Origin: Marinobacter sp. es.048
GTDB lineage: Bacteria > Pseudomonadota > Gammaproteobacteria > Pseudomonadales > Oleiphilaceae
DNA: 64,000 nucleotides
Assembly: GCF_900188435.1 (NCBI RefSeq)
Contig: NZ_FYFA01000002.1
Span: 1,426,001 to 1,490,000 of the forward strand
Direction: 5' to 3'
This document shows positions 1-8,619 of the stretch, in pieces (within the stretch, counting starts at the first letter, position 1; every line of letters starts with the position of its first letter). A model generated the notes under the pieces. That model saw only the letters and a program-made list of their open reading frames with translations, did no database searches and had not been told where the DNA came from. Both the position numbers and the translations under genes were made by a program.

Positions 1-14
1 TAACAGGTGAGCTT

Positions 15-539
15 ATGAATCCAAAGTCTGGATTGTGTGCCGGCCTTCTGTTTTTTCTGGTAACTCCGGTCTGTGCCGAGGTGTACCGCAATGTCGATTC
101 CTACGGCAACGTGACCTACTCTGACGAGCCCAGCGAAGGCTCTGAAGCGGTGGAGGTCAAGCCGGTAACCACAATCACCCTGCCCAAGCCAGAGGTGGTA
201 CAGGAAACCGACAAGCTCCGGGAAGAAGTTCAGCGGGAAGGCGCTGCCTACGAAAGCGTTTCTTTCGCCTATCCGGATAACAACCAGGCGTTCCACAGTG
301 GCAGCGGCGATGTTCAGTTCGAAGTACGCAGCACCCCTGGCCTGCAGCCCGGCCACAAATACGAGGTGACCCTGGACGGCCAACCCGTCGGTCAGAGCTC
401 CTCTGGCTCAATCACCGTCAACAACGTGTTCCGTGGAACCCACGAAGCCCGGGCACATATCGTGGATGAAAACGGGGTTCAGGTAAAAACCGGCTCACCG
501 GTTACCTTCACCGTTCACCGCCCTTCCGCTCTCAATTAG
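15..539 (+). CDS. Secreted DUF4124 domain protein
   Basis: A 174-residue exported protein of unknown role. Residues 1-21 look like a signal peptide (LCAGLLFFLVTPVCA, then EVYR). A DUF4124 module follows (VYRNVDSYGNVTYSDEP), then a charged Pro/Val/Glu linker to about residue 78, then a C-terminal beta-rich part that looks Ig-like (inference). The start has the Shine-Dalgarno-like AGGTGAG 4-5 bases upstream. The ntrBC genes follow on the same strand after a 230-base gap holding nitrogen-control signals. In related genomes a DUF4124 gene often sits between glnA and ntrB (family knowledge, recalled), so glnA may lie just outside the window. The family assignment is good; the function is unknown. 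Confidence 0.85.
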   Translation: MNPKSGLCAGLLFFLVTPVCAEVYRNVDSYGNVTYSDEPSEGSEAVEVKPVTTITLPKPEVVQETDKLREEVQREGAAYESVSFAYPDNNQAFHSGSGDVQFEVRSTPGLQPGHKYEVTLDGQPVGQSSSGSITVNNVFRGTHEARAHIVDENGVQVKTGSPVTFTVHRPSALN

Positions 540-559
540 CCGGACCCACCAGATAGTTC

Positions 560-574
560 GCACTATTTTAGTGC
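560..574. promoter_or_regulatory. NtrC-binding palindrome upstream of ntrB
   Basis: GCACTATTTTAGTGC is a perfect inverted repeat of GCACTA around TTT. It fits the enteric NtrC consensus GCAC-N7-GTGC. It lies about 160-175 bases upstream of the sigma-54-like element at 735, a normal enhancer distance. A further TGCACCA half-site follows at 579-585 and another at 653-659. This suggests autoregulation of ntrBC by phosphorylated NtrC. Confidence 0.65.
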
Positions 575-597
575 GCCTGCACCAGAAAAAAGCCATA

Positions 598-638
598 CTC
601 TGATCAGCAACGGGGCGCGTTTTCCCGACTGATCAGAG
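598..638 (+). terminator. Stem-loop, possible terminator of the upstream unit
   Basis: CTCTGATCAG at 598-607 and CTGATCAGAG at 629-638 form a 10-bp perfect stem. The 21-base loop contains a further GGG/CCC pairing. The sequence after it is pyrimidine-rich (CCTTCTTTGCTTTTGC) rather than a clean T run. It could terminate transcripts from the DUF4124 gene or simply shape the ntrB leader. Confidence 0.4.
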
Positions 639-734
639 GCCTTCTTTGCTTTTGCACCAGCTTACGGCACTTTTCAGCGCCAATACCCACTTCTGCCCGC
701 ACTTTGCCCACTTGTTTACCAAACTGGCTCAAAG

Positions 735-749
735 TGGTTCGTTTTTTGC
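735..749 (+). promoter_or_regulatory. Sigma-54 (-24/-12) promoter element before ntrB
   Basis: TGGTTCG-N4-TTGC matches the sigma-54 consensus TGGCACG-N4-TTGC, with the GG and GC dinucleotides at exactly the required spacing. Predicted transcription would start near 761, only about 9 bases before the ntrB ATG and inside its ribosome site. Either the message has a very short leader or the match is coincidental. Confidence 0.35.
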
Positions 750-769
750 AAAACTCCGGAGGTCAAACG

Positions 770-1888
770 ATGTCGAACCAACGGGATTCACGCATGGCAA
801 TGCCTCCGGCCCAGCAAAACGAATACAAGAGCATTCTCGACAGCCTGACTACGGCTGTCCTGGTACTCGAAGATAGCCTGACTATCCGGTATCTCAACCC
901 GGCCGCCGAAAGCCTGTTTGAAACCAGCATTACCCGGAGTCAGGGCCAACCTTTCCGGGACATTCTGGTCGAATCCGAAGACGCCCTGAAAACCCTCTAT
1001 GCCGCTGTCAGGAACGGTCAATCCTACACTCGCAGGGAGGCCGAGTTTCTGCTGACCAGTGGCTCCCGACTTACGGTTGATTATTCCGTAACACCCATCA
1101 GTCTGGAACCGACGGAACTACTGATCGAAATCCAGCCCAGAGACAGGCTGATGCGGATCAGCCGAGAGGAAGACATCATCTCCCAGCAGGAGACCACCCG
1201 CATTCTGGTTCGGGGCATGGCTCATGAGATAAAGAATCCGCTTGGGGGCATCCGGGGCGCGGCGCAGCTTCTCGACCGGGAACTCAATAGCGAAGACCAG
1301 CGGGAATACACTCGGGTCATCATTGACGAGGCAGACCGCCTCCGAAGCCTTGTTGACCGGATGCTGGGTCCGAACAAGGCGCTGAAGCTGGCCCCGACCA
1401 ACATCCATGAAATTCTGGAGCGAGTGGGCACCCTGCTTGAGGCGGAAAGCAAAGGACGCCTGAATTTTGAACGGGATTACGACCCCAGTATTCCAGAGTT
1501 CAAGGGTGACAAAGAGCAACTGATACAGGCGTTCCTGAATATTGCCCGGAACGCTATGGAGGCGGCCTTCGAAAACCAGGGCGGTCACAGTTCCGAGGAG
1601 CCTCCGACCATTACCTTCCGCACCCGCACCCTGCGTCAGTTCACCATTGGCAACCGACGCCACAAGCTGGTGTGCCGGGTCGACGTTATCGACAATGGCC
1701 CCGGCATTCCGCCGGAGCTGGTGCAGAACATTTTTTATCCGATGATCAGTGGCCGTGCCAGTGGCACCGGTCTGGGCCTTTCCATTACCCAGAGCATCAT
1801 CGGCCAACACCGCGGACTGGTTGAATGCGAAAGCGAGCCAGGCCGAACCGACTTCATCATCTTCCTGCCTCTGGAGGACACCCCATGA
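770..1888 (+). CDS. ntrB: Nitrogen regulation sensor histidine kinase NtrB
   Basis: NtrB (NRII) phosphorylates and dephosphorylates NtrC in response to nitrogen status, usually signalled through PII. The protein is 372 residues, soluble, with no membrane segment. An N-terminal PAS domain covers about residues 18-125. The H box (MAHEIKNPLGGIRGAAQLL, His152) follows, then the N box (NIARNAMEAA) and G boxes (VIDNGPGIPPE, GTGLGLSI). The ATG at 770 is preferred over an in-frame ATG at 704 because CCGGAGG lies at 755-761 and the extra 22 residues match nothing in the family. Its stop overlaps the ntrC start (ATGA), so the two are translationally coupled. Confidence 0.95.
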   Translation: MSNQRDSRMAMPPAQQNEYKSILDSLTTAVLVLEDSLTIRYLNPAAESLFETSITRSQGQPFRDILVESEDALKTLYAAVRNGQSYTRREAEFLLTSGSRLTVDYSVTPISLEPTELLIEIQPRDRLMRISREEDIISQQETTRILVRGMAHEIKNPLGGIRGAAQLLDRELNSEDQREYTRVIIDEADRLRSLVDRMLGPNKALKLAPTNIHEILERVGTLLEAESKGRLNFERDYDPSIPEFKGDKEQLIQAFLNIARNAMEAAFENQGGHSSEEPPTITFRTRTLRQFTIGNRRHKLVCRVDVIDNGPGIPPELVQNIFYPMISGRASGTGLGLSITQSIIGQHRGLVECESEPGRTDFIIFLPLEDTP

Positions 1889-3312
1889 GCCAACCGGCGA
1901 ACGTCTGGATCATAGACGACGACCGCAGTATTCGCTGGGTGCTGGAGCGCGCCCTTAACCAGGCCGGTATGCAGCCCCGAGTTTTTGAAAGTGGTGAGAG
2001 CATCATGATGCGGCTGGAACACGAACAGCCGGATGCTATCGTGAGCGATATCCGGATGCCGGGCATCGACGGCATCACCCTGCTTTCCCAGATCGTGGAC
2101 GTTCACCCGGACGTGCCCGTCATCATCATGACCGCGCACTCGGATCTGGAAAGCGCTGTGACCAGTTACCAGACCGGTGCGTTCGAATACCTCCCGAAAC
2201 CGTTCGATGTGGATGATGCTGTGGCGCTGGTCAAACGCGCTGTGGCCCATAGCCACGAGAAACGGGCCAGTGGTGAGCCCCAAGCCGAAATGGCCCAACG
2301 CAACGCCGAAATCATCGGTGAAGCACCGGCCATGCAGGAAGTTTTCCGAGCCATTGGCCGGCTTTCCCACTCCAACATTACCGTTCTGATTAACGGCGAA
2401 AGCGGCACAGGCAAGGAACTGGTAGCCCAGGCACTGCACAACCACAGCCCCAGGGCCAACCACCCGTTCATTGCCCTGAACATGGCCGCCATTCCGAAAG
2501 ACCTGATTGAATCCGAACTGTTTGGCCACGAAAAAGGCGCCTTTACCGGTGCCGGCGCCGCCCGCCAGGGCCGGTTCGAGCAGGCCAACGGCGGCACCCT
2601 GTTTCTGGATGAAATCGGCGACATGCCCGCCGATACCCAGACCCGACTGTTGCGGGTTCTGGCTGATGGCGAATTCTACCGCGTGGGTGGCACAACGCCC
2701 ATCAAGGTAGACGTGCGCATCATCGCCGCCACTCACCAAGATCTGGAAAAGCTGGTACAGGCCGGCACCTTCCGGGAAGATCTTTTCCACCGCCTCAACG
2801 TTATTCGGGTGCATCTACCCAAACTGGCCGAGCGCCGGGAAGACATCCCGAGACTGATGCAGCACTTCCTGAAGCGCGCTGCGAAGGAACTGGCGGTTGA
2901 ACCCAAGATCCTGCGCGAAGAGGCCGAAGAATACCTCACCACCCTGCCCTGGCCCGGCAACGTCCGCCAGCTGGAGAACACCTGCCGATGGCTGACCGTG
3001 ATGGCCAGCGGTCGCGAGATCCACATTGACGACCTGCCCCCCGAGTTGCTGCACCAGGCAGAGACACCCACCACGGGAACAACCTGGCAGGAAGGCCTGA
3101 AAAACTGGGCCGAACAGGAACTCAAGCGGGGCAAGAAAGGCATTCTCGATACGGCTGTACCAGAGTTCGAGAAAATCATGATTGAAACAGCCCTGAAGCA
3201 CACCGGTGGCAGACGCCGTGATGCGTCAATACTGCTGGGTTGGGGCCGGAACACGCTGACCCGGAAGATCAACGAACTGGGAATGGATCATCCGGAACAC
3301 GAAGACGATTGA
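1885..3312 (+). CDS. ntrC: Nitrogen regulation response regulator NtrC
   Basis: Sigma-54-dependent enhancer-binding activator of nitrogen-assimilation genes, 475 residues, about the normal family length. The receiver domain has the acidic pocket DDD at 11-13, the phospho-acceptor Asp55 (IVSDIRMPG) and the conserved Lys in YLPKPFD. The central AAA+ domain has Walker A GESGTGKE, the sigma-54 contact loop GAFTGA and Walker B GGTLFLDEIGD. The C-terminus holds a Fis-type helix-turn-helix (ASILLGWGRNTLTRKINELG). The chosen ATG overlaps the ntrB stop; an in-frame start 60 bases earlier lies inside ntrB. A strong intrinsic terminator follows 34 bases after the stop. Confidence 0.97.
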   Translation: MSQPANVWIIDDDRSIRWVLERALNQAGMQPRVFESGESIMMRLEHEQPDAIVSDIRMPGIDGITLLSQIVDVHPDVPVIIMTAHSDLESAVTSYQTGAFEYLPKPFDVDDAVALVKRAVAHSHEKRASGEPQAEMAQRNAEIIGEAPAMQEVFRAIGRLSHSNITVLINGESGTGKELVAQALHNHSPRANHPFIALNMAAIPKDLIESELFGHEKGAFTGAGAARQGRFEQANGGTLFLDEIGDMPADTQTRLLRVLADGEFYRVGGTTPIKVDVRIIAATHQDLEKLVQAGTFREDLFHRLNVIRVHLPKLAERREDIPRLMQHFLKRAAKELAVEPKILREEAEEYLTTLPWPGNVRQLENTCRWLTVMASGREIHIDDLPPELLHQAETPTTGTTWQEGLKNWAEQELKRGKKGILDTAVPEFEKIMIETALKHTGGRRRDASILLGWGRNTLTRKINELGMDHPEHEDD

Positions 3313-3346
3313 CGATTGGCGAACCGCCGGGGTTCGTTGATGTATT

Positions 3347-3381
3347 GGGGTCAGATTAAACTTTCATCTGCCCCTTTTTTT
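3347..3381 (+). terminator. Intrinsic terminator of ntrBC
   Basis: GGGG-T-CAGAT pairs with ATCTG-CCCC across a 9-base loop, with a single bulged T, and runs straight into seven T residues. It serves the + strand ntrC transcript. On the opposite strand the stem is not followed by T residues, so it should not stop mshQ transcripts. The near-palindrome GGGGTCAGAT/ATCTG(A)CCCC recalls intergenic REP-like palindromes of marine gammaproteobacteria. Confidence 0.85.
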
Positions 3382-3387
3382 GTCTCG

Positions 3388-6300
3388 TCATTCCAGGACT
3401 TCCTGCCAATAGATGATCCGGTCATTTCCGCGGTAGACGCCGAAAGTCGCCAACGCCGACGGATTAACCAGGTCGTTCGGCAGAACATCATCCCAAAAGT
3501 CCCTTAACCAGTCAGGGGTGTCCATTTCCACAACGATACCTCGGTTCCCCGGCGCCTCTGATTTGCCCTCACCGGGCGCTGAAAGTATCAACCTGTCGCC
3601 GGGCAAAACCGAGCCTTCCAGCATTTGCCCATCAACCACCGTTGAAACACTGGTATCCCCATCACTGAGTGCCGAGCCGGAAAAATCCAGATCTGTATCA
3701 CCCGGCAGATTGAACACCCAGCAGCTCTCATCCGCATTGGTCACAAACCTGTTGCCGTCAAAATACTGGGCAAAGATCGGAACGATCAACGGCAGCGTTT
3801 CCGGGCCGAACGCGTTTTCAAGAGCGATCCGCCCATAGCGCAGATCAAAGCCAAAGTTCGGCCGCAAAGACAGGGCGGGCTGAGTAGAGCTGATGCCGTC
3901 CAGATCTGTCACGTCATTAAGCGCAATCCGATAATCGGGAACAAACGGAGCGATCCGAGATGTGGGTTCTTTCAGATAACGGAATGCATCCGCTCCACTG
4001 AAGGTAAATCGCATCACTCCCGGCGAAAATACCGAGCGAGCCATCGGATCAAGCGTTGCACTCACCGGAAGCAGCGCTCCCTCAGTACCTGAGGCTACCT
4101 CGTCTGCAACGGCTGGCAGCCGGTCAATCCCGGTACTGTCCAACCGCAGGAAACTACCCGATGTATAGTTTCGGGTTACGGTTCCACCCACCGCAAGAGC
4201 CCGGACCTCTAGAAGAGGTTCCGAGCCAGGTGACCAACCAAGATCCTGGCCGATGTAGGCAAAACTGTTTGCGGCTGAGCAGTACGGTTCCACACCGCCG
4301 ACATCGACGATCTGGATGTCAAAGTCTGCCGGGGCAAACCGACCTACGTTGGCAACTGCATTTCCGGAAACATTCTCACTGGCCAGATAGGCTCCACTGA
4401 CAAGAGATGGCTCCAGGCTGATAATGCCAACTTCTGGCCAGTTGAATTCGCCGCAGGCCGACCCCCCCTGAGCGGCTTCGCCATTGCAGTCCTCTCCAAA
4501 AATTCCAAACGCTCCGCCAAGGGGTGGCAAGAATCCACCAACAGGAGCCACCAGTGAAGGTGTTAGCGCGACACTTTCCGGCGCGGACTCTCTGCCAAAA
4601 TTCGGCGTAATCTCATCGTCAACATTCCGCGCCGAAACCGTTACCGAAAATGCCTCACCCGCGCTGCGGAACACGTTGCCATCTGCCACACCAGTAGCCG
4701 CCGGATTCCCCGGAATATCGAGGCTGAAATAGGCCGGCCTGGCAACAAAGTTCCCGGAACCGGTCATTATGAGCCCCTCGCTCTCACCAATGCCATCGTG
4801 ACGGGCATTCAGCGAAATCCGACCGGCATCGGGATATCGGAGCTCAAAGTCCGCAACACCGCCACTATCGAATTCAAGACTTCGTATATTTCCCTGCGCG
4901 GATGTCGAAATTGCGGTGCCATCGACTGAAACAGACAAGGTTCCGCTTGAAGGGTTGCTGTATTGAGACCACAGTGAAACCTCTTTGGTCTCATCGGAGA
5001 AACCGGGCACACAGCGCTCTGTTTCCTCATCCTTTCGAACGGCCGCAATGCTGGCACTGACCAGCGATCCGGAAACATGATCCGGCACATCAACCACGAA
5101 GCCGGAATCAAGGAACGTGAGCTCACAGGTCTCCAAACCACCGCTGAAACAACGCGTGGGGTTCTGGGCAGCTGGGGAGGCGCTTGCTGCCAGGGTGACC
5201 GTGTCTGGTTGAGTGACGTTCAACTGAACATCAGTCTGGCCGGTGACCGTCACCGGGTTCGGCACCCAGCTATTGGCAGGCGAACTAAACGTTACCTCCA
5301 CGGGATCACCGAACAGCGTTGAACAATCCTCGTTAGCACAGGCCTCGACAGTTACTTCCGCCGGAGAGCAAGTTAGCCCCTGCCCGGGATGGGTCAGGCG
5401 AATATGATTGGGGCCGAAGCCGGAACAGGGAAACGCCCGATTCATTTCAGTCATAATTTCCGCTTCGGTTAGAGCAACCCCGAAAATACGGAACTCATCA
5501 ATGCCCCCTTGCCAGCGCTGTCCCTTGGCGCCGAACCCGACCTCAAGCCGTTCCATACCGGCGAGGGCTCCTGTTCCCCCGGTCCCTTGCGTACCGGATG
5601 TACCTGTTTGCGCTCCATTGACGAAAACCTTTATCTCACCATCGGTGGTCCAGGTCATCGCTATGTGCTGCCACTGGTTCTGGACCATCTGACCTGAAAC
5701 CGTCTCGACCTGCAGACATTCCTGGTTCAGGTTACATTCGTCTGTGAACACACTGGCCTTGATGACGTTACTGCCGTTGCCAAAAAAACCCTGGGTGTCA
5801 TAGCGAAGTCCAAGGCGGTTATCTCTGCCTCCGCTGGGGTCATCCGTAAAGAAAATTCCCCGGTCGTTCCCTGACAAGGAGGCTGTGTTATATACCCACG
5901 CCATGACGGTGATGGCTTCAAGACCATTTAGATAATCGCCAGCATCAGAATCAATGATTCGATCGTTCGAGCCGTCAAAGTCGCCGTAGCGGCAGGTACC
6001 AGGATTGCCAAGAATTGCGGGGCTTTCTATAGACGTTGCCAAACCGCCAATCGATGTGCCGTGGCGATTGTTCCCGCTGGTATCAAGAATCTCACCGGCT
6101 GTGCCGTTCAGGAAAGTCTGCTCCATCCGATACTCCAGCAGAGGCCCGGGCGAGCAGCGCACAACATCCTGCCAACGCGCCCCCACGGCCACCTGACCAA
6201 TTTCAAAGGCATCGCTTCCAGACAAATTCTCCGAGCGAAAGCCGACAGTAGAAACATCACGGACCCGATTGTTAGGAGAAAGGTTTCGCTCGGCTGAAGG

Positions 6301-7440
6301 ATTGGATGGCGGATTAGCGTCACATTCCGGATTGACCCAGAGCTTCGCATTACTGAAAAAGTCATCGGTGCCCTTTGAATACTGAGCGACAAGGAGGTAG
6401 GTCTCCCCGGGCACAATATCGGTCGAGTAATCAGCATTCTGATCCAGGCGCACAAAAAAATCGTCGGTACCGGAGCCACCCTCGTTCACTTTCAGTCCGA
6501 ACTGTGGCGATGCCCCGAACGACGGTCGTTCTATCCAGAATCCAACAAAATCATTGTTGGTCGGATTCCCGGTGAAACGAACCAGCATACTCAAAAACAG
6601 AGTGTCACCGCTGAAGGTTTCATTCAGAGGCCGAGAGGCAATTTCGTCGTTGTTACCGACGATTTCAAGAGTGGTGGCTGAACGGATTCTCCGCCCTTCC
6701 GAATCCACGAACTCAAGAGGATTGGCACTGGTATCGATGATGGACTGACCGGCGAAACCCTGCCAGGGGCCGCCCCAGTTGGAGCCACCGTTATTGCCGG
6801 CAACCGAAGCGCCTGGCTGGTAGGACTCGAAATTGTCGAAGACGGCGAGGGCTCCGGCGAGTGGAATCTCACATAACCCCAAAAGACGTTCTTCGTCCAG
6901 CCATTGGGTCGGTGCATCTATCGGGTTATTGCCAATACTGATGGCTCCGCCAGCAGCCAGGGAACCGGAGAAGAGATTATTATTGGCTACGCTGATTGAT
7001 CCAGCCGCATAGATGAAGCCGTTTACCGCTATTCTCTTATCAGCAGCGTTTGAATTTGTTGGTGCCGAAAAGGATCCGCTAACAATTATAAGAAGCTGAC
7101 TGGACTCGCCCGCCTGATTGATCTTGACGCCCTCGCCAAAAGTCAGGCTACCGTCGACAAAGATCGTCACCTCTGCACCGGGGGCCAGCTCAAGGGAATA
7201 GTTTGTGAGCGTAGTTCCCTCAAACACGTACTCACCCGAATCCAATCGTTCTCCGTTTGCAGGCCATGCTTCTGCACCCAAAGTCCGTCCAGAGAGGTCC
7301 AGACCATCAGCGCCAAGATTCGGGTTAATATTATCCGTGAGCCCCTGGGGAAAGATCTCACTACACTGAGCCGCAAAAGCGAGTGACGGTAAGCAAAAGA
7401 GTGTCAGTGCAAGGAGCACGATAATTCGTAAAGGCGTCAT
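3388..7440 (-). CDS. mshQ: MSHA biogenesis protein MshQ, giant lectin-domain adhesin candidate
   Basis: Last gene of the MSHA operon, 1350 residues. A signal peptide (RIIVLLALTLFCLPSLAFA) precedes the mature start AQCSEIF. An N-terminal beta-rich part contains VTIFVDGSLTF and repeated GSIS/GAIS motifs. A first jelly-roll-like segment (about 200-430) is followed by a LamG/concanavalin-like domain at about 440-670, with the typical ITVMAWVY, WQHIAMTW and GGIDEFRIF motifs. The C-terminal half matches DUF6701, the family name for MshQ. Many paired cysteines suggest an extracytoplasmic location. The ATG at 7440 shares one base with the mshP stop (TGATG), which sets the start; the 35 codons before it belong to another frame of mshP. 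A role as tip adhesin is inference. Confidence 0.88.
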   Translation of the reverse strand: MTPLRIIVLLALTLFCLPSLAFAAQCSEIFPQGLTDNINPNLGADGLDLSGRTLGAEAWPANGERLDSGEYVFEGTTLTNYSLELAPGAEVTIFVDGSLTFGEGVKINQAGESSQLLIIVSGSFSAPTNSNAADKRIAVNGFIYAAGSISVANNNLFSGSLAAGGAISIGNNPIDAPTQWLDEERLLGLCEIPLAGALAVFDNFESYQPGASVAGNNGGSNWGGPWQGFAGQSIIDTSANPLEFVDSEGRRIRSATTLEIVGNNDEIASRPLNETFSGDTLFLSMLVRFTGNPTNNDFVGFWIERPSFGASPQFGLKVNEGGSGTDDFFVRLDQNADYSTDIVPGETYLLVAQYSKGTDDFFSNAKLWVNPECDANPPSNPSAERNLSPNNRVRDVSTVGFRSENLSGSDAFEIGQVAVGARWQDVVRCSPGPLLEYRMEQTFLNGTAGEILDTSGNNRHGTSIGGLATSIESPAILGNPGTCRYGDFDGSNDRIIDSDAGDYLNGLEAITVMAWVYNTASLSGNDRGIFFTDDPSGGRDNRLGLRYDTQGFFGNGSNVIKASVFTDECNLNQECLQVETVSGQMVQNQWQHIAMTWTTDGEIKVFVNGAQTGTSGTQGTGGTGALAGMERLEVGFGAKGQRWQGGIDEFRIFGVALTEAEIMTEMNRAFPCSGFGPNHIRLTHPGQGLTCSPAEVTVEACANEDCSTLFGDPVEVTFSSPANSWVPNPVTVTGQTDVQLNVTQPDTVTLAASASPAAQNPTRCFSGGLETCELTFLDSGFVVDVPDHVSGSLVSASIAAVRKDEETERCVPGFSDETKEVSLWSQYSNPSSGTLSVSVDGTAISTSAQGNIRSLEFDSGGVADFELRYPDAGRISLNARHDGIGESEGLIMTGSGNFVARPAYFSLDIPGNPAATGVADGNVFRSAGEAFSVTVSARNVDDEITPNFGRESAPESVALTPSLVAPVGGFLPPLGGAFGIFGEDCNGEAAQGGSACGEFNWPEVGIISLEPSLVSGAYLASENVSGNAVANVGRFAPADFDIQIVDVGGVEPYCSAANSFAYIGQDLGWSPGSEPLLEVRALAVGGTVTRNYTSGSFLRLDSTGIDRLPAVADEVASGTEGALLPVSATLDPMARSVFSPGVMRFTFSGADAFRYLKEPTSRIAPFVPDYRIALNDVTDLDGISSTQPALSLRPNFGFDLRYGRIALENAFGPETLPLIVPIFAQYFDGNRFVTNADESCWVFNLPGDTDLDFSGSALSDGDTSVSTVVDGQMLEGSVLPGDRLILSAPGEGKSEAPGNRGIVVEMDTPDWLRDFWDDVLPNDLVNPSALATFGVYRGNDRIIYWQEVLE

Positions 7441-7841
7441 CACTGCAATCGCACCTCCACAGTTCTGGTTGCAGCATCCTTTCCGTTCCCGCAGGACCCA
7501 TTGCTGGCCAGGGTAAATACTCCACTCGCACTGTCGAATGCACAATCAAAGGTTGCCGAGCAATCAGCCAGGCCTGAACCGTTGAATGTTGTCACAGAAG
7601 ATGGGCAGAAGGACGTGTTTCCATCATCGATTGCCTCGAAGATCGAGGGTATCCGCACCTGCGCACCACTCTCGGCTGCGAAGAACGCCCTCTGTGACTG
7701 GATCTGCAAACTCACCGCCTCACCACTGCTCTGCTGCAACTGAGCCATGCCGAAGACCAGCAATGCCAATACGGTGATGACGAAAAGCGCGACCGGCAGA
7801 CCAGCGCCCTTTTGGTTTCTGAGACAGTCGTTAGGGGACAT
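7440..7841 (-). CDS. mshP: MSHA biogenesis protein MshP, PilX-like minor pilin
   Basis: Small 133-residue membrane protein. Near its N-terminus QKGAGLPVALFVITVLALLVFGMAQL has the form of a class III/PilX-type leader and transmembrane helix. It lacks the Glu5 of standard pilins, as usual for PilX-like subunits. A cysteine-containing C-terminal domain follows (FCPSSVTTF, ADCSATFDC). The start at 7841 overlaps the last bases of mshO by 11; an upstream in-frame ATG at 7904 would overlap mshO by over 70 bases and lacks family support. The stop is fused to the mshQ start. Confidence 0.8.
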   Translation of the reverse strand: MSPNDCLRNQKGAGLPVALFVITVLALLVFGMAQLQQSSGEAVSLQIQSQRAFFAAESGAQVRIPSIFEAIDDGNTSFCPSSVTTFNGSGLADCSATFDCAFDSASGVFTLASNGSCGNGKDAATRTVEVRLQ

Positions 7842-8619
7842 TTCGAACCTGCACCTCCTGACTGACAAGCGTGGATTCGCCACTTTTCGGGTCCACCAGC
7901 TCAAAGGTGAAACTGACCACCGCGGCCCGCTGTAAAGACGGCGGCGTAACCCTGAACTCTACCGAGCCCGGCTCGACGTTGGCACCAAGCACGGCACCGG
8001 TTCCTGATGCCATCAGGGTTGCTCGATCTGGCTGACCGCTGCCATGGGAATAACCACCGAATCGGTAAAGGCGATCAGTGTTCTGGCAGATGCTGACGCG
8101 ATCACCAACCAGGAAGATGCGCTTCTCTGGCGAACGCTCTCTGAATCTGTGGCTCGCTGCGCCCGAGAAACTGAGGGCAGTAGCACCTGCTGAAACCGGT
8201 TCGATAGGTGGTGAGACGGGCCCGGGATTCATATTATCGTAAAGCGCAGACTGGCCCGAGCCATAACCGTACACAATCGCGCTCAAGCCGCCATCAATGG
8301 CCCTTCCAAAGGGTGAAATCGTTACCTCATCGAAATCCGTACCAGTCGTCAGTTGTTCGTAGCGGGTTGCTGCAACGATCGGCAACCATTCAAGGCAAGG
8401 ACCATTGGAACGGACGGACAATGGGAAGGCCTCACGTACCTCCCTGGTAATCTGCTCGCTGATCACCACACTTTGCAGTGCCCTCTGCTGACGACTAGCG
8501 ACATCCAGCGCGCCCTGGGTTGAAAGCGCTACGAACTGTACGGAGATGGTTGCGACAATGGCCAGAAGCACAATCACCATGACCAGCTCAATCAGTGTGA
8601 AACCGGCTGAGCGACTCAT
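7831..8619 (-). CDS. mshO: MSHA minor pilin MshO
   Basis: A 262-residue type IV prepilin-like protein. The prepilin peptidase site is SAG^FTLIELVMVIVLLAIVA, with a short positive leader, Glu5 and a long hydrophobic helix. The C-terminal globular domain contains Cys pairs (NGPCLEWLP, VSICQNTDRLYRFGGY). The family is thought to form a minor-pilin complex that primes or tips the pilus. The ATG shares one base with the mshD stop (TGATG), and the 3' end overlaps mshP. Confidence 0.88.
   Translation of the reverse strand: MSRSAGFTLIELVMVIVLLAIVATISVQFVALSTQGALDVASRQQRALQSVVISEQITREVREAFPLSVRSNGPCLEWLPIVAATRYEQLTTGTDFDEVTISPFGRAIDGGLSAIVYGYGSGQSALYDNMNPGPVSPPIEPVSAGATALSFSGAASHRFRERSPEKRIFLVGDRVSICQNTDRLYRFGGYSHGSGQPDRATLMASGTGAVLGANVEPGSVEFRVTPPSLQRAAVVSFTFELVDPKSGESTLVSQEVQVRNVP

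Noticed and set aside
646-876. Short open frame overlapping the start of ntrB
   Set aside because: Different frame from ntrB, no ribosome site, and it overlaps the promoter and PAS-domain coding region.
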